From Paraescarpia echinospica (Eukaryota > Annelida > Polychaeta > Sabellida > Siboglinidae): a DNA stretch of 64,000 nucleotides. The translations under genes were made by a program, and so were the position numbers. The stretch spans positions 52,170,343 to 52,234,342 of the forward strand of contig CM034541.1 in assembly GCA_020002185.1 (NCBI GenBank), given 5' to 3'. This document shows, piece after piece, positions 32,570 through 44,710 of this stretch. How positions within the stretch are numbered: position 1 is the first letter of the stretch; every line of letters begins with the position of its first letter. The notes under the pieces were generated by a model. That model was not told where the DNA came from. It ran no database searches and was given only the letters and a program-made list of their open reading frames with translations.

Positions 32570-35500
32570 ACTAGTGGCTGCGGCAGAAACCGACTCGTAT
32601 CATTGGTTGGAAGACATGTACAATCGGACAGACTTATCGACTTTTAACTACAAGAAGTGGGGCGTCGGCAATTTCTCAATGCGTGATGTCTACCTTCAGC
32701 ACGCGCACGTCAAGGAAGACATGATTGCGTCGTAAGTTGTTTTTATTTTGTTCAATGATGTTGTTGTATAATATGTATACTGATAGTAATACTGTTAGCA
32801 TTGTATCATTTGCAGTAATGTGGTATGACGCAATAAATAATAAAATGACTTCTTCGGTCCGTATATCCCCAGAAACCAGAGATCAATGGCGAAACAAAAA
32901 CAAATATATTCTCAAAGACTTTCTGTTGATCGACGTACAACCCGTCATAACATTGTTTTACGCTTCAAACTGGAAATCGGTATTGAGTGGGGTACCACAG
33001 GGATCAGTATTAGGACCTATATTATTCTTAATATATATCAACGATTTGGATGATGAAATAACAAGCAAGGTGTTGAAATTTGCGGATGATACAAAAGTGT
33101 TTAGAAGGATTAAAAGTGATGGAGATAGACAGCATTTACAAGATGATCTTGACAGGTTGATCAAATGGTCTGAAAAGTGGCAAATGCTGTTCAATTTTGG
33201 GAAATGTAAATGCCTCCACACAGGACATGGGAACGGAGAGGTAGAATATACAATGGGGGGTACTGTACTAAGTACTACTGTAAAAGAAAAGGACTTAGGG
33301 TTAACCATTAGTGCTGATATGAAGGTTTCAGAGCAGTGCGGAATTGCAGCTTCAAAGGGATATCAAATCCTTGGATTAATTAGGCGAAACATAACGTATA
33401 AGGAAAAAGAGCTAATAATACCGCTGTACAAAAAAATTGTTAGGCCTCATTTAGAATATTGTATTCAAGCGAGGAGACCATATCGCAGGAAGGACATAGA
33501 TATGCTAGAAAGAGTGCAGAGGAGAGCAACTAAAATGATACCAAAACTGAGGGATCTTAGTTACGAAATACGTCTAAAAAATGCGGTTTAACAACACTAG
33601 AGACCAGGAGATTGAGAGGAGATCAGATAGAAGTGTTTAAAATATTGAAGGGTTATGAAAATATTGATAGAAATATTTTTTTCTCAGTTAAGAAAGATAG
33701 AAGGACTAGAGGATATGAACTTACATTAGCAAAGGAGCAGAGTAGATTGGATATAAGAAAGTTTTCATTTTCGCAAAGGACTGTAAATGAATGGAACAGA
33801 TTACCTGCTGATTGTGTGGGTGCTAGTAGCGTGAATATGTTTAAAAATAAAATCGACACATACCTCAGACGGGCGGGATACACATAGATAAAAGGGTCGG
33901 ACTCTCGATAAGCCAAAGGGCTTCCTTGTCCACCTGCCACCTAGAGTTAATTCTCTGGGTGGCAATCTTGTTAAATCTTGTTAAATGCTACAAAACTAAA
34001 CACCTAAAATGCTTAAATGTATTAAAATACAATGTTATGAAGTGGATGAGAGGTTACATTAATCAACATCACCACATTGTACATGTGAAGATATAGTAGT
34101 ATCTATATTATGATAGTTGTGTCTTTATTTCCCGATCACCTCCACGTGTGTGAACATTATTACTGTCCCTTTAGTTGTCGGTGGAAGGAGAAGCCGTGTA
34201 GTCACGAAGACTTCCAGTTGACCGTAACTGATGCTGGAGTGTGTTATACTTTCAACGCCAAGATCAGCGCCAACTCCACGATCACAACAACGGGTAAATA
34301 CTATGTTCTGAAGCATCTAAATAAGGAAGCAGAGTCACTCTGCGATAAGCCATATATAAATTGAACGGTTAGCGTCATCTGTTGCTCTGGTTTTATACGC
34401 TGTGTTTTGGGTGACAATCCCCGTTTCGGTGGCAAAAATCAAAAAACACCCACAAGTGTGTCTTACATTCAGCAGGTGAAGTGATATGACACTATAGTGC
34501 ACGTGGACCGTAACCATTGTCACATAAATTATCAGAAAATAAAGCATAATAATGCTATTTCACGGCAACGTACGGCGCTACCCGAGTGGCTTGATTTCTT
34601 ATTCAAATGCGTTGGTTCAACTGTTTGGGTGGATAATGGACTCATTCTAGATGGCAATGCATTATGCTCGGTAGTGTTGACATTGCGGCTAATCCGTCCG
34701 TGGATTAGGTCGGCTTACATCTACGTCCCCATAAAGGACACGTGATATACAGTTTGTGAGTGTCACTCCATGAGGCCTATAACCGTTTATACGAACAATC
34801 AAATTACGATTTTTGCTAAATTACATAAACCGCCCTCGACTGATCAGTGGATTTGTTTAATTAAGTAGCTTGGAACAATAGTGCAAATGCCGGGATACAC
34901 TGGCACATTTCGCCCGACCAGACCTGACCAGATCCGACCAGTCCAAACATATATGATATACACTACACCGACTGATAACGACTGAGTCATCCTTGAAATC
35001 AATGTGATATAATCAACTTGAAAACTGTCGAATACGTCGGGGCTAGTCGGTGTCAGTGTGATGTGTTCGAAAGTTTTACTGTTTACGTGATTACGACGTC
35101 AGTCGGTGTAGTGTATGCACTGCAATATGGGTGAGTTTGGTTTGGTCTCGTCTTGTCTCGTCGGGTCTTAAAATAGGTATAACATCGCTAACAACCGTTT
35201 AACGCTACGTATTCTTCGTCAAATGCACGCGGCCCCTGAAAGTTACTACAGTTGTTGTGGTACAAATACTGCATGTTTATACATATAAAAAGGTTACTAT
35301 AAATTCAAATGTGAAATACACAGACCCGTCACCCCGTCATTTGGACGGGATGAGTCGGCCCGGAGCTGGTAAGGATTTTGACTGACGGGTACAAAGCCGT
35401 CAACTATGTAATGACCCGAACTAGCCCTTTATATACGAAGGGCTGTGTGACAGTCGCCGCACACGCGGAGCCTTTCTTCGACGTTGGCACATACTTCACA

Positions 35501-35811
35501 GGGCAGTTCCTGGATATACTATACGCACCCGTGGCGTGTGTATAGTTTGTCGCAATATTCAGAGAGATACTGTTTTAATGCAACAGCGCAGATTCATTAT
35601 TAATTACAGCTGTTGTTAAAAAACTGGCACCACAAAGACTTGTGTCGGCACTGTTGTGGGAAAGTTTCCGGCGTTTGAATTGTTAATAAACAAACCGCCG
35701 ACCGCATTTCACATCTTGTTAACGTTGCATTAACTTCGCCCGCTATAACTGTTTTGTAACACTCGATTCGGTCAAATTACGACGGCATCATTTTAGCAGA
35801 GTCTAAATATA

Positions 35812-35868
<57 letters not shown>

Positions 35869-38800
35869 ACTTATATATATCAACCGGAAGCGGATAAGAA
35901 TAGTGTCATTTCGACAGGTAAAATGTCCGGGCACATGATGCATGGCGCTGTCATGACGGGCAAAGATATTATCCTGCATTAATCCTTACTGGGAATAGTA
36001 AATTATGTGATTACCTTACTCGCGCGCTAGCGCCGGATAACAAACGCTCTTTGCAAGCGGTATCTTACGGCTGATATTCTGCGCTATTGCTCAAAGGTAA
36101 CCACACCGTGCTTTACTCGCTGGCTAAATTCCCATCGAATTAACCAAGAATATACTAACACAACTGTAAAGCTTTCTACTCAGTTTAATTATGTGTTATG
36201 AACTGTAACATTTCAGAATCAAACGCTGTTTTGTAGGAGTCGAACACGGGCTGCAACTGGTGGTGAACGTCGAACAGTACGAACACATGAAAGGTCCACA
36301 CAATGCGGTCGGGTTGAAAGTTCTGCTGCACCACCAAGATGATATGCCACTGGTGCGGGACTTAGGCGGTAACGTCCCAGCAGGAATGTACACTTTTGTA
36401 GCTGTAAGCGTCTCGAAAGTAAGTTCCTTTTGTTGTGGTTTCTATGGAGATAATTTGTGCCGAACATTTGTGTTGAAACGTTACAGAACAAATTGCTTAG
36501 AAAGGCTTAACAAGATTTAACAAGATTGCCACCCAGAGAATTAACTCTAGGTGGCAGGTGGACAAGGAAGCCCTTTGGCTTATCGAGAGTCCGACCCTTT
36601 TATCTATGTGTATCCCGCCCGTCTGAGGTATGTGTCGATTTTATTTTTAAACATATTCACGCTACAAAAATAACATACAACAAAATTCAATCATGCGCAT
36701 ACATTGCTAGATTTAGTTGGTTTTCGAAGTCATAGGTAATCATCTGTTAAATTTCAACATTCTAGGAGACTAACCTGCCGCCTCCACACGGAGATTGTGA
36801 GAAAAGCCGAAAGCTGAAATACTTCGATCATTACTCGCAGGCGGCCTGCTACAGGGATTGCATCACTGACTTCGTTATCTCAACTTGTGGCTGCAGAGAT
36901 TACAATATGCCGCCTTTCAATACAAGTTAGCAACACTCGTTGTTATTTAACTGTTATTTACTATTATTCAACAATATTACTGCTGTATTAATAATCACCC
37001 ATGATTGTCACATTGCTTGTGTGCAATATGTTATTTACTTTCTTAAATAAAGTTGTTTTCACAACCAATAATCTCATGATGCTGCCTATAATGTTATTAA
37101 GAATGTTAGTATTCTGGCATACTAGATCAGATTGAATACATTTCCGAGCTGTCGTTATTACAATACATCTGCACACGACAGTTACCTATGTGTTCATACC
37201 AATGACAATAAATTGTACGACACTAAAAACAGCAGAGATATTCGATATTTTCATATGTGCATGGTGCAATGACCATTACAAGTACCTATCTGCTGCACTA
37301 CTGATTACAGGTGACCCACCTGTGTGCAACGTCTCCCAATATACAAGCTGCCTGCTGCCAGCGAAAGGTAAACGGCAACTGGAATTTGTGATCGATTGTG
37401 TGATAGAGCAAATAGTCAGATGGCTAGTGAATAAGCGTTCTAGTTAGTAACGAAATATCACGACTCTGAGTCTAAGAAAATAACCAGTTACAGCACGTGT
37501 ACGGCAGAATACAGAGCTCTCATGGGATGCATGCCTAGATTACGGAACATACACGCAAGCACGAACGCACGCACAACATACAACTAGAGTTGTTTCAAAT
37601 GTTAGCATGAATGTTTGTGTTTTAATGTTAGCATACAATATGGTACTTGGTCATATATTAATTATAAATAATGTCTTATATATCCAAATTTAAGGCGGCG
37701 TTGTCATTTCAGAATCATTCTACAAAAACTTGTCTGCGAGGTGTGCGTGCCCGAAAGCGTGCGTCATCGTGCTATACAAAACGACCACGAGTTATGGGAC
37801 CGCCAGTGAGAACAGCAATAACCGATTCGATGTGTCTGATGAATTCCTTACGAGAGTGAGGAAGCACCGGAACGAATCACTCGACACCAGGGAGTACATA
37901 CAGCCAGACAGACGGGAAGCCAACATACAGGAGGTTGAACGAGTCCTCCGTGAACTACCACCAGATGATAACAAGATATGGCAAGATTACCAATTACGCA
38001 CCTTGCCTATTACTAGGGCCGATAGCCGAAGTAATTATGAATACAATGCATGGAAGCATCATATTGGGAAGTTAGGATTTCAAAATATGAAGAACGTTTT
38101 AGAGAATGATTTTATCGCCGGTTGGAAAGACATGAATTTGTATAACTATATTATGTCTGACTCGCTTCTGCCCCTTGAAACAGTAGTTGATTCATTAGAC
38201 ACGATTGAACACGAACGTTGGCAAACAGCCATCCTTAAAGTACAAGTCATCTTTTTGAAGAGTGCATTACACAACCTAGACAGAGTGCACGACGCCTACC
38301 ACAACGCCGTCCCATTGGTAAACAACAAAGTTACACCGAACGGCAGGTACGACGCGCTTTACTTAACTAAATAATTGCTCAAACACACACCGGAAATAAA
38401 CGAAACGTACACTCGACTCAGAGGACATATAACGAAATATATGGATAAACTGTTGTGCATCAACATCACCGGTGGTCACATGACTGGAAATAAAAACGAA
38501 TATATCAATCATGGAAACGCTTCCTGGCGAGCATCGGCGGTGAGAGACCTCGAACTGTATGAGAGGCTGGTCATACACCAACCGCTTGAGCGACTTAAGA
38601 GTGCAATTGAATGGTTTGAAAGGATCAAAACAATTATTACAGATCTTGTTTCTAATTGGCTTAACACGCGTGGGGAAAGTTGGAAGAACATGTACTATAT
38701 GGACCAATGTTCAGCTGCATACCACAATACAAAGACGACCGGGACACTTAAAAGATACTTGGACAATTTGAAGAACGAAAGAAGCACCAGCAAATTATTT

Positions 38801-39225
38801 ATCGCCGGGGTGCTTACTTCGAACGAAGTAACGCAACTACTCGAAAATTTTAAAGAATCGGTTTTGATAACACAAGAACGTATACGTGCACTTATACGTG
38901 ATACGAAGCAACTTCATATTGTTAGGTGCAAGTACGTAGAATATAGTCCATTGATGCTTGCATTCTACTCTAAAGTGTATTACCTTCTCAACACAACAAC
39001 CGGTGCCGAGAAATGTGCCTTTAAAGAATATTTCAAGCTAGACTATCACACTTCACTCCTGAAGAAATACCACGCTGATTATGTTCGGTACTACAAGAAA
39101 TGCTCCTCTACAGATGACACACCCTTGTATTCTTTCAAGAATGTCTCACATCGGCAACTAAACTCCTTCAAGAAAACGCTGGTCACTTTACTTCACAAGA
39201 CTCGATTGGATGGAACTGCATTTAG
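32570..39225 (+). CDS. DEG/ENaC (ASIC-like) sodium channel, partial gene
   Basis: Six exons with matching phases are visible: 32570-32731, 34175-34293, 36237-36418, 36766-36925, 37311-37367 and 37713-39225, all GT-AG. They encode the extracellular domain of a degenerin/ENaC/ASIC subunit: SCRWKEKPCSHEDF and GVCYTFN (first Cys block), EHGLQLVVNVEQYEH, VLLHHQDDMPLVRDLG, NVPAGMYTFVAVSVSK, then ETNLPPPHGDC, LKYFDHYSQAACYRDC and STCGCRDYNMP, CNVSQYTSC, and the CACPKAC turn. These channels are trimeric sodium channels of the plasma membrane. Exons for TM1 and TM2 were not found, so the gene is partial in this window. LINE copies sit in introns 1 and 3. An in-frame TAA lies in the last exon. Confidence 0.85.
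32962..33987 (+). mobile_element. 5'-truncated CR1-like LINE copy in channel intron 1
   Basis: It is the same family as 21131-24692, beginning within RT at SNWKSVLSGVPQGS and running through FADD, the thumb and the 3' end. The two frames (to 33590 and from 33592) are one frame broken by loss of one A in an A-run near 33578. The 3' end finishes with repeats of TCTTGTTAAA, a CR1-type terminus. Confidence 0.9.
34905..35170. mobile_element. foldback element with about 75-bp imperfect TIRs
   Basis: The left end begins CCCGACCAGACC and includes TACACTACACCGACTGA; the right end carries the inverse with TCAGTCGGTGTAGTGTA and finishes TCTCGTCGGGTC. The match is imperfect over the outer part and exact over about 17 bp inside. 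It is non-coding and lies in channel intron 2. Confidence 0.55.
35807..35880. repeat. (TA)n microsatellite
   Basis: Alternating TA is interrupted by two ATAC/ATGTATGTATAC steps. It lies in channel intron 2. Confidence 0.9.
36508..36666 (-). mobile_element. 159-bp CR1-like LINE 3' end in channel intron 3
   Basis: The inverted match of 33830-33987 includes the final GYT codons, stop, 3' UTR and the TTGTTAAA terminal repeats. It is a strongly 5'-truncated insertion in opposite orientation to the host gene. Confidence 0.85.
37713..39225 (+). CDS. giant sixth exon of the channel gene with in-frame TAA
   Basis: The exon starts after GTCATTTCAG in the phase left by the previous exon and ends at donor TTTAG|GTAAGT. 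It is open for 504 codons apart from one TAA at 38372-38374. The first 30 codons are the ASIC-like CACPKACVIVLYKTTTSYG turn; TM2 would normally follow within about 60-100 residues. Instead come about 470 hydrophilic residues, helix-prone, with a few Cys and no membrane segment or domain I recognise. Open frame on both sides of the stop suggests a recent nonsense change or an assembly error rather than an old pseudogene. A fusion of unrelated coding sequence is possible. Confidence 0.6.
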
Positions 39226-40010
39226 GTAAGTTATAAAAACGTGCAAATTCAGCCATCATTACAAATTATTTCAAATACAAACATTAGTGAGTAAACGTAA
39301 GCTGGACTGTTTCCTTCAAATTACTTGATTGAATGATTGGTTGTATTTTAATGACATATTGCATACTTTCATATTGTGCATATTTTTATGTAGGCACACA
39401 ATGATTACAATGAACGTCAGTAGTATATGAGGGCCACTGGCACTGGAAATGATTTAAAAGATCGAAGGATTTTGCCATTTTGATTGACAGGTAGTGATTC
39501 GCAATTAACCATTTTAATTACCCCTTAATTACCCCTAATTACAAGTTCAAAGGGCACCAGTCAAGGTCAAATATCAAGGTCAAAGTTCAAATATCAAGGT
39601 CAAATGTCAAGGTTAAAGCCTTTTACATATTAATTAATTAAATAACATTAAAAAAATAAAAGGTTTTTTCATAAAAATAGCAAAAATGTATAAAGATAAA
39701 GCTTTTAGTAATTAACTAATTACCTAATTACCTAATTAACTAAATAATTATTTTAATTAACACGGTAAACGAGCAAAGGATTTCACTAATTATATAATTA
39801 CCTAATTAACTAATTGATTAACTAATTAATATGTATGTGTTAATTAAAATAATTATTTTGTTAATTAGGTAATTAGTTAAATAGCTCCTACGAGCCCTAA
39901 CATATATATATAATATATATATATATATATTATACATGCATTAACACACGTATAATTAGGGTAAAATTACCGTTACTATAAAACTGAATTTACAATACTT
40001 CCAGATAAAA
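39226..40010. other. AT-rich stretch downstream of the channel exon
   Basis: Short direct repeats of ATCAAGGTCAAA lie at 39560-39610. Degenerate (TAATTAACTAAT)n-type sequence fills 39615-39890, followed by (TA)n at 39900-39935. No TM2 exon was found here. Confidence 0.5.
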
Positions 40011-40560
40011 TGTTCTTAATTACCATAGGCACAAAACAAACGAAACAGGATATTATATATTTTTCTGTTAAATTGCTTGGCACTGATTCATCACCACCCC
40101 ACACCGTTCGTAGTCTTCGTGTTTTCTTTCACAATGACATTAACTTTCACAAGTATACTTCTAATATATGCAAATGCTCTTTCTACCAGCATACATGCAT
40201 ACATGCATAATATAAAATTTTCAACTCTCCAGAGGGCGTGTGCTGCTCGTTATATGAAAAAATTATAATAATACAGTCGTTCCACACTAATAAACTTTCC
40301 CTAAATAAAAAAAAACGAAGTCAATAAAATGAACAATATCCCAAACTAAACAATACAAATTAGCGGATCGACCATCCTTCAAGTTAAAATCACTAAATTT
40401 CTTGGCGTGTATATACTGTAGATGAACACATACATTGGTCAATGCACTTGCAAAAACTAGTATCTAAACTTGCACGAAATGTAGGCATACTCTGCATTCA
40501 TTCATATCTTACCCCATGACCTTTGGCCTATATCACCGCTCCCGACTAATGTTTAACGCG
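40011..40560 (+). mobile_element. LINE reverse-transcriptase fragments (CR1-like)
   Basis: One piece (40050-40190) encodes VRSLRVFFHNDINFHKYTSN and ICKCSFYQH, the post-palm region of a LINE. A second (about 40380-40510) encodes ITKFLGVY and, with frameshifts, QKLVSKLARNVGIL. They are equivalent regions from two different LINE families placed side by side, both dead. Confidence 0.55.
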
Positions 40561-41366
40561 CTAATGTTGTTGATGCATGTTTATGCGCGCTAAGAGTATT
40601 GTGTTTACGCGCGCTAATAGTCTTGTGTGATGGATGGCGGCATAGTCTGGGAAATACAACGTTGTGTGAAAACGCAGAGAACGCATTTAATGTCGTGCAC
40701 CTACCGTCACTCTAGCTGTGGCGTGGTTCGCCTGCTGGATTATTGCCTACGGATTTCCAACGGCGCTGTGTGAAATGTGGACTACGCGCGAGGTTGTTAT
40801 AACAGCGTGAATGAATCATGCAACGTTAATTTAACAGTGCTGTGAGAAAGCCAGTCCGGGGCGTACAGGAGGAGGAGGAACAGAGGTTTAACAGGTGATT
40901 GTGGGCTATTATTCCGATTAAGTTTGAGAATGTTTCAAAAGATACTACCTGTATTAATGCCGTTTCCGTTATGATATTCCGTTATATTTCCGACATTTAT
41001 TCTGATTAAGCATGATAATGTGTTTTAATATGTTTTTATTCTGATTAAGCTTGATAGTAATTTTAAAGACGATAATTGTATTGATGTCATTTCCGTTATA
41101 TTATATTTCTATAAATTATTAAGCATGATAGGTCGTAATGTATTGTTGAAGAACTGTATTTAACACCCGTTTATTAAAGTTCCGTAATAACACCTATGTG
41201 TATTTTAAAAGAGAGAGGTCGTAATGCTTGTATGTCTTTTTAAAGACATGTATTTATTAAAGTTCCGTAGTGGTCGTGGGTATTTCTAATACCTATAGGA
41301 GGTCGTAACGAACTGACAGTAGTGTCACTAACTTTTCCCAGATCTAATTACTTATATTGTTTCAGA
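40561..41366. other. intergenic with short degenerate repeats
   Basis: GCGCGCTAA-containing units occur at 40555-40625. A degenerate repeat with TTCTGATTAAGCATGATA and CATTTCCGTTATATT units lies at 40915-41130, and GGTCGTAA-containing blocks recur to 41310. No gene is seen before the acceptor TTGTTTCAG at 41366. Confidence 0.5.
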
Positions 41367-42285
41367 CGACGCTTACGCGTGTCAACGGACTTGTGAAACA
41401 CCCTTCAATGTCTACATACAATAAGAATGTGAAAGCGCACACTCAAACTGTTGAGAAACGATTCGAATATGACACTTGTGGAAAACGTTTTATAAACAAC
41501 AGTGCCTTTACAATATATGTGCGCCGTCACATAGGTGAAAAACCCTTCACATGTGACACCTGTGTAGCACAGATTACAAGCGTGGAGCTTTGAAGGGACG
41601 TGTCTGCATCCATACTAGATAGAAACCCTACAAATGTGATACCTGTGGTGCACGATTTACAGATAATAGTGTTTTCAAGAATCATATCCGTGTCCACACT
41701 AGGGAGAAACCCTACACAAGTGATACCTGCGGGGAAAAATTCACAGAAAATTGTAACTTGAACAAAGGTTTCCGCATCCATACTGGGGAGAGACCCTACA
41801 AATGTGATACGTATGGTGCACGATTCACAGGCAATAGTGCTTTGAAGAAACATATCCATATCCACACTGGGGATAAACCGTACACAAGTGATACCTGCGA
41901 TAGAAAATTCACAGAAAATGGTAACTTAAACAAAGATTTCCGCATCCATACTGGGGAGAGACCCTACAAATGTGATACCTGTGGTGCACGATTCACAGGC
42001 AATAGTGCTTTGAAGAAACATATATTTGTCCACTCTGGGGAGAAACCCTACACATGTCATACCTGTGGGGCGCAGTTTACAAGCTGTGGAGCTTAGAAGA
42101 GACACGTCCGCACCCATACTGAGGAGAGATCCTACAAATGTGATACCTGTGGTGCACGATTCTCAGACAATAGTGTTTTAAGAAACATATATCTCTCACT
42201 CTGGGGAGAGACCCTACATATATGATACCTGTGGCGCAAAACACACAAAGACATATTCGGAAACGACATGCTGAGGCCTTCCACA
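41367..42285 (+). pseudogene. decayed C2H2 zinc-finger array
   Basis: After an acceptor at 41366 the sequence encodes about eleven 28-residue C2H2 units, e.g. YKCDTCGARFTGNSALKKHI with HTGEKPY-type linkers. A frameshift near 41590, a stop replacing the linker Glu near 41623, a stop near 42095 and a frameshift near 42180 break it. Every second finger has lost ligands (YTSDTC for the first Cys, LNKDFRIH for the first His). A 168-bp, two-finger block is tandemly duplicated (41770-41937 and onwards). The last finger (RHIRKRHAEA) abuts the RTE-like LINE. It was probably a DNA-binding transcription factor or a transposon-borne finger gene. Confidence 0.75.
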
Positions 42286-44200
42286 AAGTCGATGATTTCG
42301 CCATTGATGGTGATGAGGCTGAGCACATCGATGTCTGCGTATATTGGCATCGCTTTCGTTTTGGCCCAGCTGATGGAAAGGCCAACAACACTGGTTATAG
42401 AACAGAGTTCCTTGAAGACGACGACGAGGCCAGAACGCGATCTGCAGAAGATGGCAATGTCATCTGCATAATCCAGGTCTGTCACGACAGTGTCTCCAAG
42501 TTTAACGCCAAGGGAAGAATTTCTCTCGAATTGTCGCATGATACGGTCAATGGTGAGATTGAACAGGTCCGGGTAACCACACAGTCTTGCCGTACACCTG
42601 TGCCAATGGAGAAAAGATCTGAGGAATCATTATCGAGGCGGACACAACTCTCACTATCGCTGTACAGTAGCTTGAACAATCGGCATAACTTTGGGGCAGA
42701 CCAATGTTCTGAAGGTGCATCCAGAGGCTCTTGCGGTCGATGCTATCAAAAGCAGCTTTAAAATCAATAAAAGCAAAAAAGGCGATTTGACGGAATTCAT
42801 TTAGCTTTTCGATAATCTGGCGTATAGAGAATATCTGATCAATCGTGGAACGGTCCGGGACGAAACCAGCCTGCTGAACTCTTCTTTTTGACCTAATAGC
42901 GTCAATAGAACGATGTAACAAGATGAGTACGAACAGTTTACCAGGTATCAATAGAAGTGTTATTCCTCTGTGACATTGCTGGATATTAGGCGGTCGCCCT
43001 TGTGTTTCCAGAATGGCAGGATGATACCACTTCTCCAATCAGTTGGGATTTCTTCGTTTACCCAAACACAGTTTATGATATTTTGAAGCCACAAAATCAT
43101 AGAGGTTCCATCTGCGTTGAGCATTTCAGTCGCATGTCCATTCTTCAGTTTGGAAATAGCCTTCGTCACTTCCTCGACGGTCACAGGTGATGATAGGTAT
43201 ACATTGACAGGAGTATGAGAGGTGTCGTCACATGGGTTCGGTTCCAACGGTGGCTTGTTGAAGAGATTGCCAAAGTGTTCTTTCCAGCGATTGAGGCAGT
43301 CTTCTTTGTTTGTAAGAGTAGAGCCGGTTTGATACGTAACAATATTGATTTTATAGTGGATTGTGTGACCAGCTGTCAGGATTCTGAATTCCCGATACAT
43401 GACGGCATGATTGTTTTGAATAGCAGCATTCTCTCTGGGCGCGTTTTCGAGACTGTTTCAGTATTCGGTAGGAGTCAGTGTTGCCGAAGAGTCTGGCGTC
43501 ACTGATTGAGACTGTGTGGGCCGTGATCCATGGTTTACGAGCCGTTTTGACACGGCTGATGGTTATTACAATAGCTTCGGATACTTCTGATTTTAAAGTA
43601 TTCTATCTGTCTTTGAGATTAGTTTCGTCTAGAGAAGCAAGCGCGCCAAAACGGTTAGAGATCTCAATGGCATAGGCATTGTGAATATTTGGTTCACAGA
43701 GAAGACTAGTTTTATACCGAGGTGAAGGTTTGCATTTGGCGGGCTTTTTCAGTTTGAGTTTGAGCTTGGCAATCAGTAGGCGATGATCCGTATTGGATAG
43801 TTCGGCACCACGATAAGTACGGCAATTGTTTATTGATGAGAGCCTCTGGCGATTTATTACGATATAATCGATCATCTTCTTTGTCCTACCATAGTTGCTG
43901 TACCACGTGTATTGGTTTTACGAGGGAACCAGGTGTTTGCTAAGGCAAGGCGATTTGAGAAGCACGTTTGAAGAAGTCGTTCACCATTGTCGTTAGTTTT
44001 GTCTGGGGAGATGGGCCCAACAATAGATTGCGCCGTAGGTTTCTTGAAGCAGTCGATATGGAGACAGTTGCATTGAGATCGCCGATAATGAGCGTGACGT
44101 CATAACGGCTAACGGTTAAGAAAGTGTATGATATTGGTTAATAAAATACGTCTTTTTCAGCATCGGAGGCCACATTAGTTGGAGAGCATAACACACAATG
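42285..44200 (-). mobile_element. RTE-like LINE fragment B
   Basis: Minus-strand frames encode the end of the APE domain (MIDYIVINRQR, DTDHRLLIAKLKL), a linker (GSTLTNKEDCLNRWKEHF), RT fingers and palm (AFFAFIDFKAAFDSIDR) and the active site LDYADDIAIF, ending at INGEIIDFVEG. At least four frameshifts separate them. The endonuclease part closely parallels fragment A at 29041-29702. Its 3' end lies directly against the last zinc finger, indicating insertion into, or deletion next to, the finger gene. Confidence 0.8.
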
Positions 44201-44339
44201 TCTCCGCATCCAGTCAGCTGTATCACAGGCTGCAGATCGTGTTGAAAACTTTGTAGAGACGACGACAATGGGTGATAGTAATTAAGACCGTAAAAGTAGT
44301 ACGACGGTATCGCAACAGACATATAATCATTATTTGTAT

Positions 44340-44500
44340 AAGTGGGGAGCGGCGGTCGTGCGGTAGTGTTCCGGAGTGTCGATCGAGGAGACAATGGTTC
44401 GATTCCACCTGGCACCATTTCGAAAGTTAGGCAATTTCGTTCTCCTCACATTGCCTGTGTCTTTTGGAAGAGACACTAAAAGCCGCTCGCCTCATCAACC
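44340..44500 (+). mobile_element. tRNA-derived SINE fragment
   Basis: GGTCGTGCGGTAGTGTTCC resembles an A-box region and ATGGTTCGATTCC a B box, followed by a body with TCTTTTGGAAGAGACACTAA. It is a third SINE type, unlike the other two. Confidence 0.45.
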
Positions 44501-44529
44501 GAGTCAGACGGCGATACCATATCACACCG

Positions 44530-44710
44530 TTTCTTCAATCACTGCATTAGCTGCTGATCAGAATGTGTACTTTCATATTTAAGATTCTGCATGGCTTAGC
44601 CCAAGACTACCTTAACTGTGCGATAGCGCGCAAGGCGCCAACAATTGTATTTCGATCGGTGAGTGACGCCACGCTTCTCGCGGTGACGGTGTTAAGGGAA
44701 CACACTATGG
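44530..44710 (+). mobile_element. LINE RT fragment, 5' half, interrupted
   Basis: It encodes FKILHGLAQDYLNCAIARK and SDATLLAVTVLREHT, the pre-C-terminal region of a CR1-like RT. The next expected residues (YGRRSFAVTGPQVWNSLP) occur 3.8 kb downstream at 48521, so the LINE has been split by the Mutator-like element. Confidence 0.65.

Noticed and set aside
41367..42285. A functional zinc-finger transcription factor
   Set aside because: Frameshifts, stops and loss of metal ligands in every second finger make it a pseudogene.
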